A stretch of DNA of 64,000 nucleotides from Methylobacterium durans (lineage in GTDB: Bacteria; Pseudomonadota; Alphaproteobacteria; Rhizobiales; Beijerinckiaceae), in contig NZ_CP029550.1 of the NCBI RefSeq assembly GCF_003173715.1, positions 2,294,001 to 2,358,000 of the forward strand, read 5' to 3'. Below the pieces are notes generated by a model. It did not search any database, was not told the origin of the DNA, and worked only from the letters and a program-made list of their open reading frames with translations. Positions 56,405 to 64,000 of this stretch are shown piece by piece (position 1 is the first letter of the stretch; every line of letters starts with the position of its first letter). The position numbers and the translations under genes are program-made.

Positions 56405-58655
56405 GGGCAGGATTTCCGGCGCCGTCGCGCGATCGGGTGCGGCCCTCACCTCTCCCGTTCGGGAGAGGTCGAGTCCGCGTCTGCGGACCGGGTGAGGGAT
56501 CAGGACTTTCCGGAGAGGTCGCCCCCTCACCCCGACCCTCTCCCGAACGGGAGAGGGAGCCCGTCGGGGGCTTCATCCGGCGTGGCTCGCCTTCCTCGGC
56601 CTCCTCCTCCTCGCCCTCCCCGCCCGCGCCGGCAGCCTCGACCGGGCCGGGATCGAGCGCTTCTTCCCCGCGCCGCTCGTCGTCGGCGAGCGGGACGATA
56701 CGGTGCCGGTCTGGCCGATCCTGAAGCAGGAGGCCGGGTCCTACGAGGTCTTCGCCTACGCCTTCGAATCGATCGACCTCGCGCCCATTCCCGGCTTCGG
56801 GGGAACCCCGCCGAACCTCCTCGTGGCGCTGGCGCCGGACGGCAGCTTCCGGGACGTGAAGGTGCTCTCCCACCACGAGCCCGTCTTCCTCGAAGGATTG
56901 GGCTCGGAGCCGCTCTTCGCCTTCGTCGAGCAGTATGTCGGCCTCTCCGCCCGCCGCGCGATCCGGGTGGGCCGCGCGAACGCGCGGGCGAACGGGGCGG
57001 CGCCCCAATCGGTCGTCGACGGGATCTCGATGGCGACCGCCTCGACCCGGGTGATCAACGAGTCGATCCTCAACGCCTCCCTCGCCGTGGCGCGCCGGAA
57101 GCTCGGATTCGGGGCCGCCGCCAATGTCGGCCTGAAGGTCGAGGCGAAGATCGCGATCTACGCGCCGATGACGTTTGATGATCTCATCGCGCAGGGCTAC
57201 GCGAGGCGTTTCGTCGTGACGAACGGCGAGGCCGAGGCCGCCTTCCGGGGCACGAGCGTCGAGGGACGGGCCGAAGGGCCGCCGGACGCGCCCCTCACCG
57301 ATCTCGTGATCGCCTACCTCAACGTCCCCACGATCGGCCGCAACCTCCTCGGCGAGAACCGCTTTTCCGCGCTGATGCGGGAGTTGGGCCCCGGCGACCA
57401 CGCCGTGCTCGTCGTCAGCGCCGGGCCCCTCAACCCGCTCGGCGAGGATTTCGTGATGGGCTCGATCCCCGACCGGATCGCGATCCAGCAGGAGGGCCTC
57501 GTCATCAACGCCCGCGACATGGCGATCGAGCGCCGCGGCGCCGGCATGGCGGGCCTGCCCGAGGGCCCCTGGACCATCCTGAAGATCGCCTCCCAGGCCG
57601 GTTTCGACCCGAGCCGGCCCTGGACGCTGTCCGAGAGGATCGTCCGCGAGCGCGGACAGATCCTCACCGAGAAGGTCTCGCGCGACTTCGCGATCGGCTA
57701 CGCCCTGCCGGACACCCTCTTCACCCGCGAGAAGCCGGATGCGGGGCCGAGCTGGGCCGATTCCTGGGCGGCACGCGGCTGGGAGCTCGGCGCCATCGCG
57801 GCCTCGCTCGGCCTCCTCATCCCGGTGCTGGTGCGCCAGCGGGGCCTCGTCGCCGACCAGCGCCGGTTCGAACCCTTCCGCCTCGCCTTCCTGGCCTTCA
57901 CCCTCCTGTTCATCGGCTGGTACGCGCAGGCGCAGCTCTCGATCGTGACCCTGGTCGGGCTCGTGCGGGCGGCCGTCGGCAGCGGAGACTTGAGCTTCCT
58001 CCTCTACGATCCGCCCTCGCTCCTCCTCTGGGCCTTCGCGCTGGCGAGCCTCGTCGTGTGGGGGCGGGGCACCTTCTGTGGCTGGCTTTGCCCCTTCGGC
58101 GCCCTGCAGGAGCTCGCAGCCTGGCCGGCCAAGCGCCTCGGGCTGCGGCAGGTCGCAGTGCCGCCCGCCCTCGACCGGGGCCTGCGGCTCGTGAAGTACG
58201 GGCTGCTTGCCGCGATCCTCGGCGCCGCGGCGCTCTCCTCGCCGCTGACCGACAGCTTCGCCGAGATCGAGCCGTTCAAGACCGCGATCACCCTGTATTT
58301 CGTCCGCTCCTGGCCGTTCGTCGCCTACGCGGCCGGGCTGATCCTCCTCAACCTCTTCGTCTACAAGGGATTCTGTCGCTACCTCTGCCCGCTCGGGGCG
58401 AGCCTCGCCCTCGGCGGGCGCCTGCGCCTCCTCGACTGGATCCCGCGGCGGTCCGAGTGCGGCAGCCCCTGCCAGCTCTGCAAGGTGCGCTGCCGCTACG
58501 GCGCCATCGAGCCCACGGGGCGGGTCGACTACGCCGAGTGCTTCCAGTGCATGGACTGCGTGACGATCATCCACGATCCGGGTCAGTGCGTCCCGCAGGT
58601 ACTGGCACGCAAGCGCGGGCGGCGGATCATCCCTCAACCGGTGGCGGCGGAATGA
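56401..58655 (+). CDS. NosR/NirI-like membrane flavo-iron-sulfur protein, frameshifted near its start
   Basis: Order: signal-anchor helix (AWLAFLGLLLLALPARA), periplasmic FMN-binding domain, several membrane helices, two CxxxCP motifs (FCGWLCPFG and FCRYLCPLG) and a C-terminal ferredoxin-like part (CGSPCQLCKVRC, CFQCMDC). The flavinylation motif is DGISMAT (57018-57038), with its last Thr as the likely FMN attachment site. No start codon fits the main frame; adding one G at G5 56566-56570 links it to GTG 56401, which overlaps the propeller stop as GTGA, for 751 residues. The N-tail is then coded by a palindromic repeat. Known relatives pass electrons from quinol or NADH to the periplasm. apbE follows with an ATGA overlap. 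Confidence 0.8.
56448..56557 (+). repeat. 110-base palindromic repeat, copy 3 (inverted)
   Basis: Reverse orientation relative to copies 1 and 2. Ends are CTCTCCCGTTCGGGAGAG and CTCTCCCGAACGGGAGAG; inner arms GGGTGAGGGATC and CCCCCTCACCC match the other copies in reverse complement. It lies between the propeller stop and the hydrophobic start of the NosR-like protein. Confidence 0.88.
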
Positions 58656-59629
58656 CGGCGCGGCGTTTCCTCCCGCGGCGCAGGCTGCTCCTCGGTGCGG
58701 CGGGCGCCATCGCGGCCGCAAGCCTCGGCGCCGGCGCCTTCCGGACGCTCGCCCGCGCCCGCGGGCTGGCGGCCCGCACCGGCGCCGGCCTCGCCTTCGG
58801 CACCACCGTCTCGCTCACGGTCGCCGCCGCGGAAGCACCCGAGGCCGAGGCCGCGCTGACGGAGGCGTTCCGCGCGATCCGGGCCGTCGAGGCCGCCGCG
58901 AGCCTGTTCCGGGCGGACAGTGCCCTCTCGCGCCTCAACCGGGACGGCGTGCTGCAGCGGCCCGACCCGCTTCTCCTCGCCCTCTTGCGCTTCGCCCTCG
59001 ACCTCGCAGCCGAGACCGGCGGCGCCTTCGACCCGACCGTGCAGCCCCTCTGGACCCTGTGGGCGGAAGCCGCCGCCCGCGGCGGGCGCCCGGATGCGGC
59101 GGCGCTCCGCGAGACGCTCGCCCGGGTCGGCTGGACCCGCGTCAGGATCGCCGACGACGCGATCCGGTTGCCCGCCGGGATGGGGCTCACCCTGAACGGA
59201 ATCGTCCAGGGCTTCGCCGCCGACCGGGTCATGGCGGTGCTGGAGGCTCGCGGCATCGCCAACGCCTTCGTCGACACCGGCGAATTCGGCGCGCGGGGCG
59301 CGCATCCGGACGGCGTACCCTGGCGGCTCGGCATCGCCGATCCGCGCGAGCCCGCCCGAATCCGCGAGGTGATCGCGCCGTTCTCGGGCTTTGCCGCGAC
59401 GTCAGGGGACTATGCCACGAGCTTTTCGCCCGACCATGCTGACCACCACATCTTCGATCCCGCCACCGGGCGCTCGCCGCGCAGCCTCGCCTCGGTCACG
59501 GTGACGGCGCCGACCGGCCTCCTGGCGGACGGCCTCTCGACGACGGCGATGGTGCTCGGCGAGAGGCGGGGCCGCGACCTCGTGGCGCGGCATCCCGGTT
59601 GCGCGATGCGGGTCGTCGCGAAGGCGTGA
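58652..59629 (+). CDS. apbE: FAD:protein FMN transferase ApbE
   Basis: A 325-residue periplasmic enzyme that transfers FMN from FAD to a Thr of a target protein, using magnesium. A twin-arginine-like signal (RRRLLLGAAGAIAAAS) suggests export after folding or as a lipid-free protein. Family blocks: FGTTVSLTV, LNRDGVLQRPDPLLL, AFDPTVQPLW, LTLNGIVQGFAADRV, DTGEFGARG and HHIFDPATGRSP. The start ATG overlaps the stop of the NosR-like gene, so that protein is its obvious substrate. Confidence 0.92.
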   Translation: MTARRFLPRRRLLLGAAGAIAAASLGAGAFRTLARARGLAARTGAGLAFGTTVSLTVAAAEAPEAEAALTEAFRAIRAVEAAASLFRADSALSRLNRDGVLQRPDPLLLALLRFALDLAAETGGAFDPTVQPLWTLWAEAAARGGRPDAAALRETLARVGWTRVRIADDAIRLPAGMGLTLNGIVQGFAADRVMAVLEARGIANAFVDTGEFGARGAHPDGVPWRLGIADPREPARIREVIAPFSGFAATSGDYATSFSPDHADHHIFDPATGRSPRSLASVTVTAPTGLLADGLSTTAMVLGERRGRDLVARHPGCAMRVVAKA

Positions 59630-59778
59630 TGAGCCCGCGCCAGCCGACCGCCCTTCGGCCGGCTCGAACCCCGCGAAAGGCTGTCGAACGTGTCCTGTTG
59701 CGCCGGTTCAGCGCGCCCGACATACTCCCGCCCAACGATAAAGGGCCTGCGCGCCCGACAGATCGACGGGAGCGGGAC

Positions 59779-60966
59779 GTGGGACAGGGCACGCAGATGC
59801 GCGCGCATCTGTGCGGGATCCGGACGGCGTGGACCGAGGCGGGGCGGGCGAGCGAGGCGGTGGCCGAGATCGCCGATTCCTTCGCGGGCGCCGACCCCGT
59901 GCAGATCGTGGCGTTCTTCTCTCCCGATTACGATCCGGACGAGCTGAACCGGACCTTTCGTGAGCGCTTTCCCAGTGCCGCGGTCACCGGCTGCACCATG
60001 TCCGGCGGCTTCTCGCCCGCGGGCGGTCTCGACCGCGGCCTCGTCGCTATCGCGTTCCCGCGCCGGGGCTTCCGCATCGTCTCGACGCTGCTCGACGCGA
60101 TCGACCATCTTGACGTCGAGCGCACCGCCGGCGCCGTCCGGGCGCTGCGCCGCACCCTCGAGGTCGGCAGCACCGGGGACACGACCGACCACCGCTTCGC
60201 GCTCTCGCTGATCGACGGGCTCGCCAACGCGGAGGAGACGGTGGTCTCGGCGATCGGCTGGGCGCTCGACGGCATCCCCCTCGTCGGCGGCTCGGCGGGC
60301 GACGATCTCACCTTCCGCGACACGGTGCTGCTGCACGACGGTTCGATCCACCGCAACGCCGCCGTCGTGATCCTCGTCGAGACGGAGTTTCCGGTCCAGA
60401 TCTTCAAGAGCGACAATTTCGAGCCGACCGGCACCAAGTTCGTCGTGACCGCCTCCGACGACGAGAAGCGCATCGTCCACGAGCTCAATGCCGAGCCGGC
60501 GGCCCGGGAATACGCGATGGCGGTGGGGCTCGACCCCGAGACGCTCTCGCCGATGAGCTTCGCCGCCTATCCGCTCGCCGTGAAGATCGGCGGCGAGTAT
60601 TTCTGCCGCTCGATCCGGCGCATGAACGCGGACGGCTCGCTGAGCTTCTTCTGCGCCATCGATGAGGGCGTGGTGCTCACCCTGGCCCAGCCGCGCGACA
60701 TCGTGGCGGCGACCCGGGCCGAACTCTCCCGCCTCGACGAGGCGCTCGGCGGCATCGATCTCGTGATCGGCTTCGAGTGCATCCTGCGCCGGCTCGACGC
60801 CGAGAGCCGGCAGGTGCGCCACGGCATCGCCGATCTCTACCGGCTCTACAACGTCGTCGGCTTCGAGACCTACGGCGAGCAGTACCGCTCGATGCACCTC
60901 AACCAGACCTTCACGGGCATCGCCATCGGGCGCTCGGCGCCGGAGCCGGCCGCCCGCCTGCCATGA
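59779..60966 (+). CDS. FIST-domain protein, NosP-like nitric oxide sensor candidate
   Basis: A 395-residue soluble protein with FIST N (about 15-210: QIVAFFSPDYDPDELNRTF ... AAVTGCTMSGGFSPAG ... WALDGIPLVGGSAGDD) and FIST C (about 225-390: EYAMAVGLDPE ... ALGGIDLVIGFECILRRLDAE) domains. In Pseudomonas and Vibrio a FIST protein, NosP, binds haem and NO and controls a histidine kinase encoded beside it. Here the next gene is just such a kinase, overlapping by ATGA. Haem binding cannot be confirmed by eye. GTG 59779 is taken; ATG 59797 is an alternative. Confidence 0.82.
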   Translation: MGQGTQMRAHLCGIRTAWTEAGRASEAVAEIADSFAGADPVQIVAFFSPDYDPDELNRTFRERFPSAAVTGCTMSGGFSPAGGLDRGLVAIAFPRRGFRIVSTLLDAIDHLDVERTAGAVRALRRTLEVGSTGDTTDHRFALSLIDGLANAEETVVSAIGWALDGIPLVGGSAGDDLTFRDTVLLHDGSIHRNAAVVILVETEFPVQIFKSDNFEPTGTKFVVTASDDEKRIVHELNAEPAAREYAMAVGLDPETLSPMSFAAYPLAVKIGGEYFCRSIRRMNADGSLSFFCAIDEGVVLTLAQPRDIVAATRAELSRLDEALGGIDLVIGFECILRRLDAESRQVRHGIADLYRLYNVVGFETYGEQYRSMHLNQTFTGIAIGRSAPEPAARLP

Positions 60967-62336
60967 TCGCGATGGCCGAAGCCGCGGACGAGACGCTCCA
61001 GCGGCGCATCGAGAAGCTGGAGCGCATCAACGCGGCGCTGATGGCCCATGTCGAGCGCAGCATGGACCAGCAGGGCGGCGCCTATTCCCTGTTCCAGACC
61101 GCGATCATGCTGGAGGGCCGCGTCCGCTCGCGGACCGAGGAGCTGACCGGCTTGATGCGGCGACTCGAACGCTCCAATGAGGCGCTGGTGGCGGCCAAGG
61201 AGGAGGCGGAGAACGCCAACCGCTCGAAGACCCGCTTCCTGGCGGCAGCGAGCCACGACCTCCTGCAGCCGCTCAACGCGGCGCGCCTGTCGGTCTCGGC
61301 CCTGACCGACCTTCCGCTGACGCCGGACGCCGTCGCCATCGCCGGCCAAGTCGAGCGCGGGCTCCAGACCATCGAGGACCTGATCAAGACTCTCCTCGAC
61401 ATCTCGAAGCTCGATGCCGGCATCGTCCGCCCGGTGGTGAAGCCGGCCGCCCTGCGCGACCTGTTCGGCGGCCTCGTGGCGAGCTTCAAGCCCTTCGCCG
61501 AGCGCAAGGGCCTGCGCCTGACCTTGCGCGGGTCCGGCCTCGTGGTGACGACCGACGTGGTGCTCCTGCAGCGCATCCTGCAGAACCTCGTCTCGAACGC
61601 GATCCGCTACACCGAGAGCGGCGGCGTGCTGATCGCCGCCCGCCGCCGCGGCGGGACCTGCCGGATCGAGGTGGTGGATACCGGCCGCGGCATCGGCGAG
61701 GGCGAGCGCGACCTCGTCTTCGAGGAGTTCTACCGCGGGGGCGGCGGCAAGAGCGCGGTCGGCGCAGCCGCCGGCGAGGGCGGGCGCGGCGAGGAGCCGG
61801 GCCTCGGCCTCGGCCTCTCGATCGTGCGCCGCATGGCGCAGGCCCTCGGCCACCCGCTCGAACTCGCCTCCCGTCCCGGCCACGGCACCCGCATGGCGCT
61901 GACCCTGCCGATCGGCACGGAGCAGGCGGCCGAGGAGATCCGCGTCGCGCCGATCGCCACGCGGCTCTCGGGCGCCCGCATCCTCATCGTCGAGAACGAC
62001 CAGTCCACGGCGGACGCGCTCCAGCGCCTCCTGAGGAACTGGGACGCGGAGGTAGCCGCCTACCGCGACCTCGCGGCCGTCGCGGCGGGCGTCGGGGCGG
62101 GCTCGGTCGCGCCCGACCTTCTCATTCTCGATTACCATCTCGACGACGGCGCCTGCGGCCTCGACGTGGCGGCCTATCTCCGCAACATCGCCCAGGCGGC
62201 GCTGCCCGTGATCGTCACCACGGCGGATTACTCGCCCGAGATCGAGCGCGAGGTCGCCGGCATCGGCGCGGAGCTGGTGCATAAGCCGATCAAGCCGGCG
62301 CAGCTGCGCTCGCTCCTCACCTACATGCTGACCTGA
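60963..62336 (+). CDS. Hybrid histidine kinase, NahK/ErcS'-like
   Basis: A 457-residue soluble hybrid kinase: an N-terminal coiled coil (about 10-90), HisKA with His98 (AAASHDLLQPLNAARL), an ATPase domain with N-box NAIRYTESG and G-boxes (DTGRGIGEG, GLGLGLSIV), and a C-terminal receiver with Asp390 (LLILDYHL). The arrangement and HDLLQPLNA box resemble NahK/ErcS', the partner of NosP and a kinase linked to ethanol oxidation control in Pseudomonas. Starts inside the FIST stop codon. A Gly-rich stretch interrupts the ATPase domain at about 259-278. Confidence 0.88.
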   Translation: MIAMAEAADETLQRRIEKLERINAALMAHVERSMDQQGGAYSLFQTAIMLEGRVRSRTEELTGLMRRLERSNEALVAAKEEAENANRSKTRFLAAASHDLLQPLNAARLSVSALTDLPLTPDAVAIAGQVERGLQTIEDLIKTLLDISKLDAGIVRPVVKPAALRDLFGGLVASFKPFAERKGLRLTLRGSGLVVTTDVVLLQRILQNLVSNAIRYTESGGVLIAARRRGGTCRIEVVDTGRGIGEGERDLVFEEFYRGGGGKSAVGAAAGEGGRGEEPGLGLGLSIVRRMAQALGHPLELASRPGHGTRMALTLPIGTEQAAEEIRVAPIATRLSGARILIVENDQSTADALQRLLRNWDAEVAAYRDLAAVAAGVGAGSVAPDLLILDYHLDDGACGLDVAAYLRNIAQAALPVIVTTADYSPEIEREVAGIGAELVHKPIKPAQLRSLLTYMLT

Positions 62337-62354
62337 GCGGACGGAGCAGGCCGC

Positions 62355-63707
62355 TCATCGACGGCCGCCGAATCCGCCCGGGCCTCCGAGACCGCCGGGA
62401 CCACCCAGCCCCCCGGGCCGCCGAGCCCGCCCCGCGCACCGCGTCTCCCGGACCGCCGAGCCCGCCCGGCCCGCCGCCGGGCCCGCCCCCGATTCCACCG
62501 AATCCGCTCGGCCGGTCGCCCTGGAACGGGCGTGGGTCGATGTCGAGCCCGCGCGGCCCGGCACCGCCGAGGCCGCCGGGACTGCCGCCGGCGCGACCGC
62601 CGCCCGGACGGCCGAACCCGTCCGGTCCGCCTTGCCCGGGGAGCCCGTTCCGAAGGTCGATTCGGTCCGGCAGGCGATCGAAGCGGTTCGGCGCCCCCGG
62701 CTGCCGCTCCGGCGCGGGACCGGGCGCGGCGCGCTCGTCGATGCGCAGGCGCTCGACCGTCAGGCGACCGTCGCGGGCGATGTCGGTCGTCAGGACCGCG
62801 CGCACGCTGCCGCGCCGCGGCACCGCGGCGCTTGGGCCCCCGCCACGTCGATGCCCGAACCGAGGGCGAGCCGGTCTCCGCGCCGGCCGATATAGGCCTC
62901 GATTGAGACCCGCTTCAGTCCGGCGCCGAATTTCGCGCCCGCCTCCTCGACGCTCGCGACCGTGAGGCCGGACGGACTCAGCTCGCCCGTGACGAGGATC
63001 CGGCGGCCGACGAGGCCGGGATCCAGGGAGGCGAGGCGCAGCCGTCCGATCGTCGGCGCTCCGTCCTTGGCCTTCCGAACCGGGCCCGCGACCCGCGCGG
63101 CTCCGCCCGTCCGCGGCTCGACGAGGCTCGCCACGATCGTCCCGTCGGGACGGCGCAGCCCGCTCACGGCGACGCGGTCGCCGACCTTGAGCCCGCCCGG
63201 CCAGGACTTGCGCCAATCGGCGCCGAGCCCCGCCGTCGAGACGGCTTGGCCGAGGACTGTGAAGCCACCCTTCGCGACAGCCTCAACCGGACCGACCACC
63301 TCGCTCGTCACCTCGATCCGGCCCGTCGAGAGGCCGCCCCCGGAATCGCGGGCGACGACCCGCACCACGTGGCCGATCCTGAGATCGGAGGCCGCCGCCG
63401 CCGCGCCGTCGATGCGCACCGCGACGTCCGCCGGGTAGGCGATGCGCAGGTCGTTGACGACGATCGACCCGAATCGGCGGATCGTGCCGATGACGCCGGT
63501 GCCGCCGATGCCGCGGTCGCCCTCGCCCGGGCTGCCGCCCTCCCCCTCGCCGGGGCGGGCGCCCGTGCCGCCGATTCCCTGGTCGCGGATGGGGGCATCG
63601 GGCGCGGCCTGCCCGGGCCCCGGCAGCCACAGGGCGCCGAGCCCGGCGAGGAGGCGCAGGAGGCCGCGGCGGGTCGGAGCGGATGCGCGCATGCGGGGAG
63701 CCGTCAC
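62355..63707 (-). CDS. Exported DUF5666-like protein with Gly-rich tail, frameshifted
   Basis: Begins with a Tat-like signal (TRRGLLRLLAGLGALWLPG) followed by a GIGGTG-rich segment and two OB-fold-like DUF5666 repeats (RIGHVVRVVARDSGGGLSTGRIEV; LKVGDRVAVSGLRRPDGTIV). The frame breaks at C5 62837-62841 (repaired: DVAGGPSAAVPRRGSVRAVLT), and two further breaks in the Gly/Pro-rich tail (about 62400-62450) bring it to a natural end GGPGGFGGRR at 62355. About 451 residues after repair. GTG 63707 overlaps the upstream DUF6502 stop as GTGA; ATG 63692 is an alternative. Function unknown. Confidence 0.7.
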
Positions 63708-64000
63708 GCCGGATCGCCGGAGGCGGCGGGAGGAACGCTCTCGGCGTAGACGTAGAGGCCGAAGTTCCAGCGGTGGCTGCCGCCGGGATCGGTCTCGCAG
63801 GCGGCGTGCGCCTCGCGGTTGGCCTGTTGCAGGGCCTCCATCGCGATCTCGCGGGCTCGGGCTTCGAGGCGCTTGGCGAGATCCTCCGAGAGCCCGTCGT
63901 AATGCACCGCCCGCTCCAGGAAGGGCGGCGTGTCGCCGACGATGTTGGCCACGCTCGCCGCGATATGGTCGTGCAGGTTGCGGCCGAAATAGTAGAGCTG
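63704..64000 (-). CDS. DUF6502 family protein, C-terminal part
   Basis: The frame is open to the right edge, so the N-terminal part is missing. The visible 98 residues start QLYYFGRNLHDHIAASV and contain PFLERAVHYDGLSEDLA and a final RWNFGLYVYAESV, the conserved C-terminal half of DUF6502 proteins, which occur beside DUF5666 proteins in many proteobacteria. The stop overlaps the next start (GTGA), indicating one operon. Confidence 0.75.
   Translation of the reverse strand, partial: QLYYFGRNLHDHIAASVANIVGDTPPFLERAVHYDGLSEDLAKRLEARAREIAMEALQQANREAHAACETDPGGSHRWNFGLYVYAESVPPAASGDPA

Noticed and set aside
56492..57178. A plus-strand frame starting in the repeat and overlapping the NosR-like gene
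   Set aside because: It is a shifted reading of the NosR-like gene with Arg/Pro-rich output; the true frame carries the FMN-binding and Fe-S motifs.
1..64000. tRNA, rRNA, CRISPR arrays, insertion sequences or prophage genes
   Set aside because: I scanned for cloverleaf-like segments, spaced direct repeats, transposase or integrase motifs and found none that I could support.

Overview
The window looks like chromosomal DNA of a Methylobacterium/Methylorubrum-type alphaproteobacterium. The evidence is very high G+C, a lanthanide-type methanol dehydrogenase cluster (xoxF, xoxG, xoxJ), two MucR/Ros-type regulators, Irr-box-like iron sites, and proteins such as DUF6502, a BTLCP transglutaminase-like peptidase and NodT-type efflux that are typical of the Hyphomicrobiales. 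I see no rRNA, tRNA, CRISPR array, prophage or insertion sequence.

Layout. 1-6.6 kb: end of a nucleotidyltransferase-like gene, metallophosphoesterase, CrcB fluoride channel, EamA permease, tiny genes, an FTR1 iron permease behind two Irr-like boxes, small secreted proteins and a diguanylate cyclase. 7-14.4 kb: LuxR regulator, a lone cytochrome bd subunit I, topoisomerase IB, a coupled glycosyltransferase/lysine methyltransferase pair, a string of very small (often membrane) proteins, and an FMN reductase. 14.4-22.8 kb: the PBP1C/alpha-2-macroglobulin envelope pair, then Dps. 22.9-30 kb: acyl-CoA synthetase-GNAT fusion, class II aldolase, MucR, Mrr-like nuclease, Zwf. 30-39.7 kb: a four-gene MdtABC-NodT drug efflux operon. 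40.4-50.4 kb: aminotransferase, DUF4112, YejE permease, second MucR, BTLCP peptidase, subtilase/ECF sigma/anti-sigma operon, LuxR response regulator. 50.6-62.3 kb: the methanol oxidation region. 62.3-64 kb: DUF5666-like and DUF6502 genes.

The 50.6-62.3 kb region is the most interesting. xoxG-xoxJ-xoxF reads leftwards. A divergent run reads rightwards: a PQQ-system substrate-binding protein, a beta-propeller, a NosR-like FMN/Fe-S membrane protein and its likely flavin transferase ApbE, followed by a NosP-like FIST sensor and a NahK-like hybrid kinase. Four of the junctions are ATGA or GTGA overlaps. I infer a periplasmic methanol oxidation module with its own membrane flavin/iron-sulfur electron route and possibly nitric-oxide-responsive signalling.

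Two patterns cross the whole window. First, at least fourteen places show a reading frame broken by what looks like one missing base in a short G or C run, and adding one base restores a full-length family member each time. This points to homopolymer under-calling in the assembly rather than real pseudogenes, so I annotate these as single genes and give the break points. Second, a 110-112 base palindromic repeat occurs three times (16.45, 38.16 and 56.45 kb), always at tight junctions inside operons. Twice it seems to lie in frame just after a GTGA-coupled start codon.
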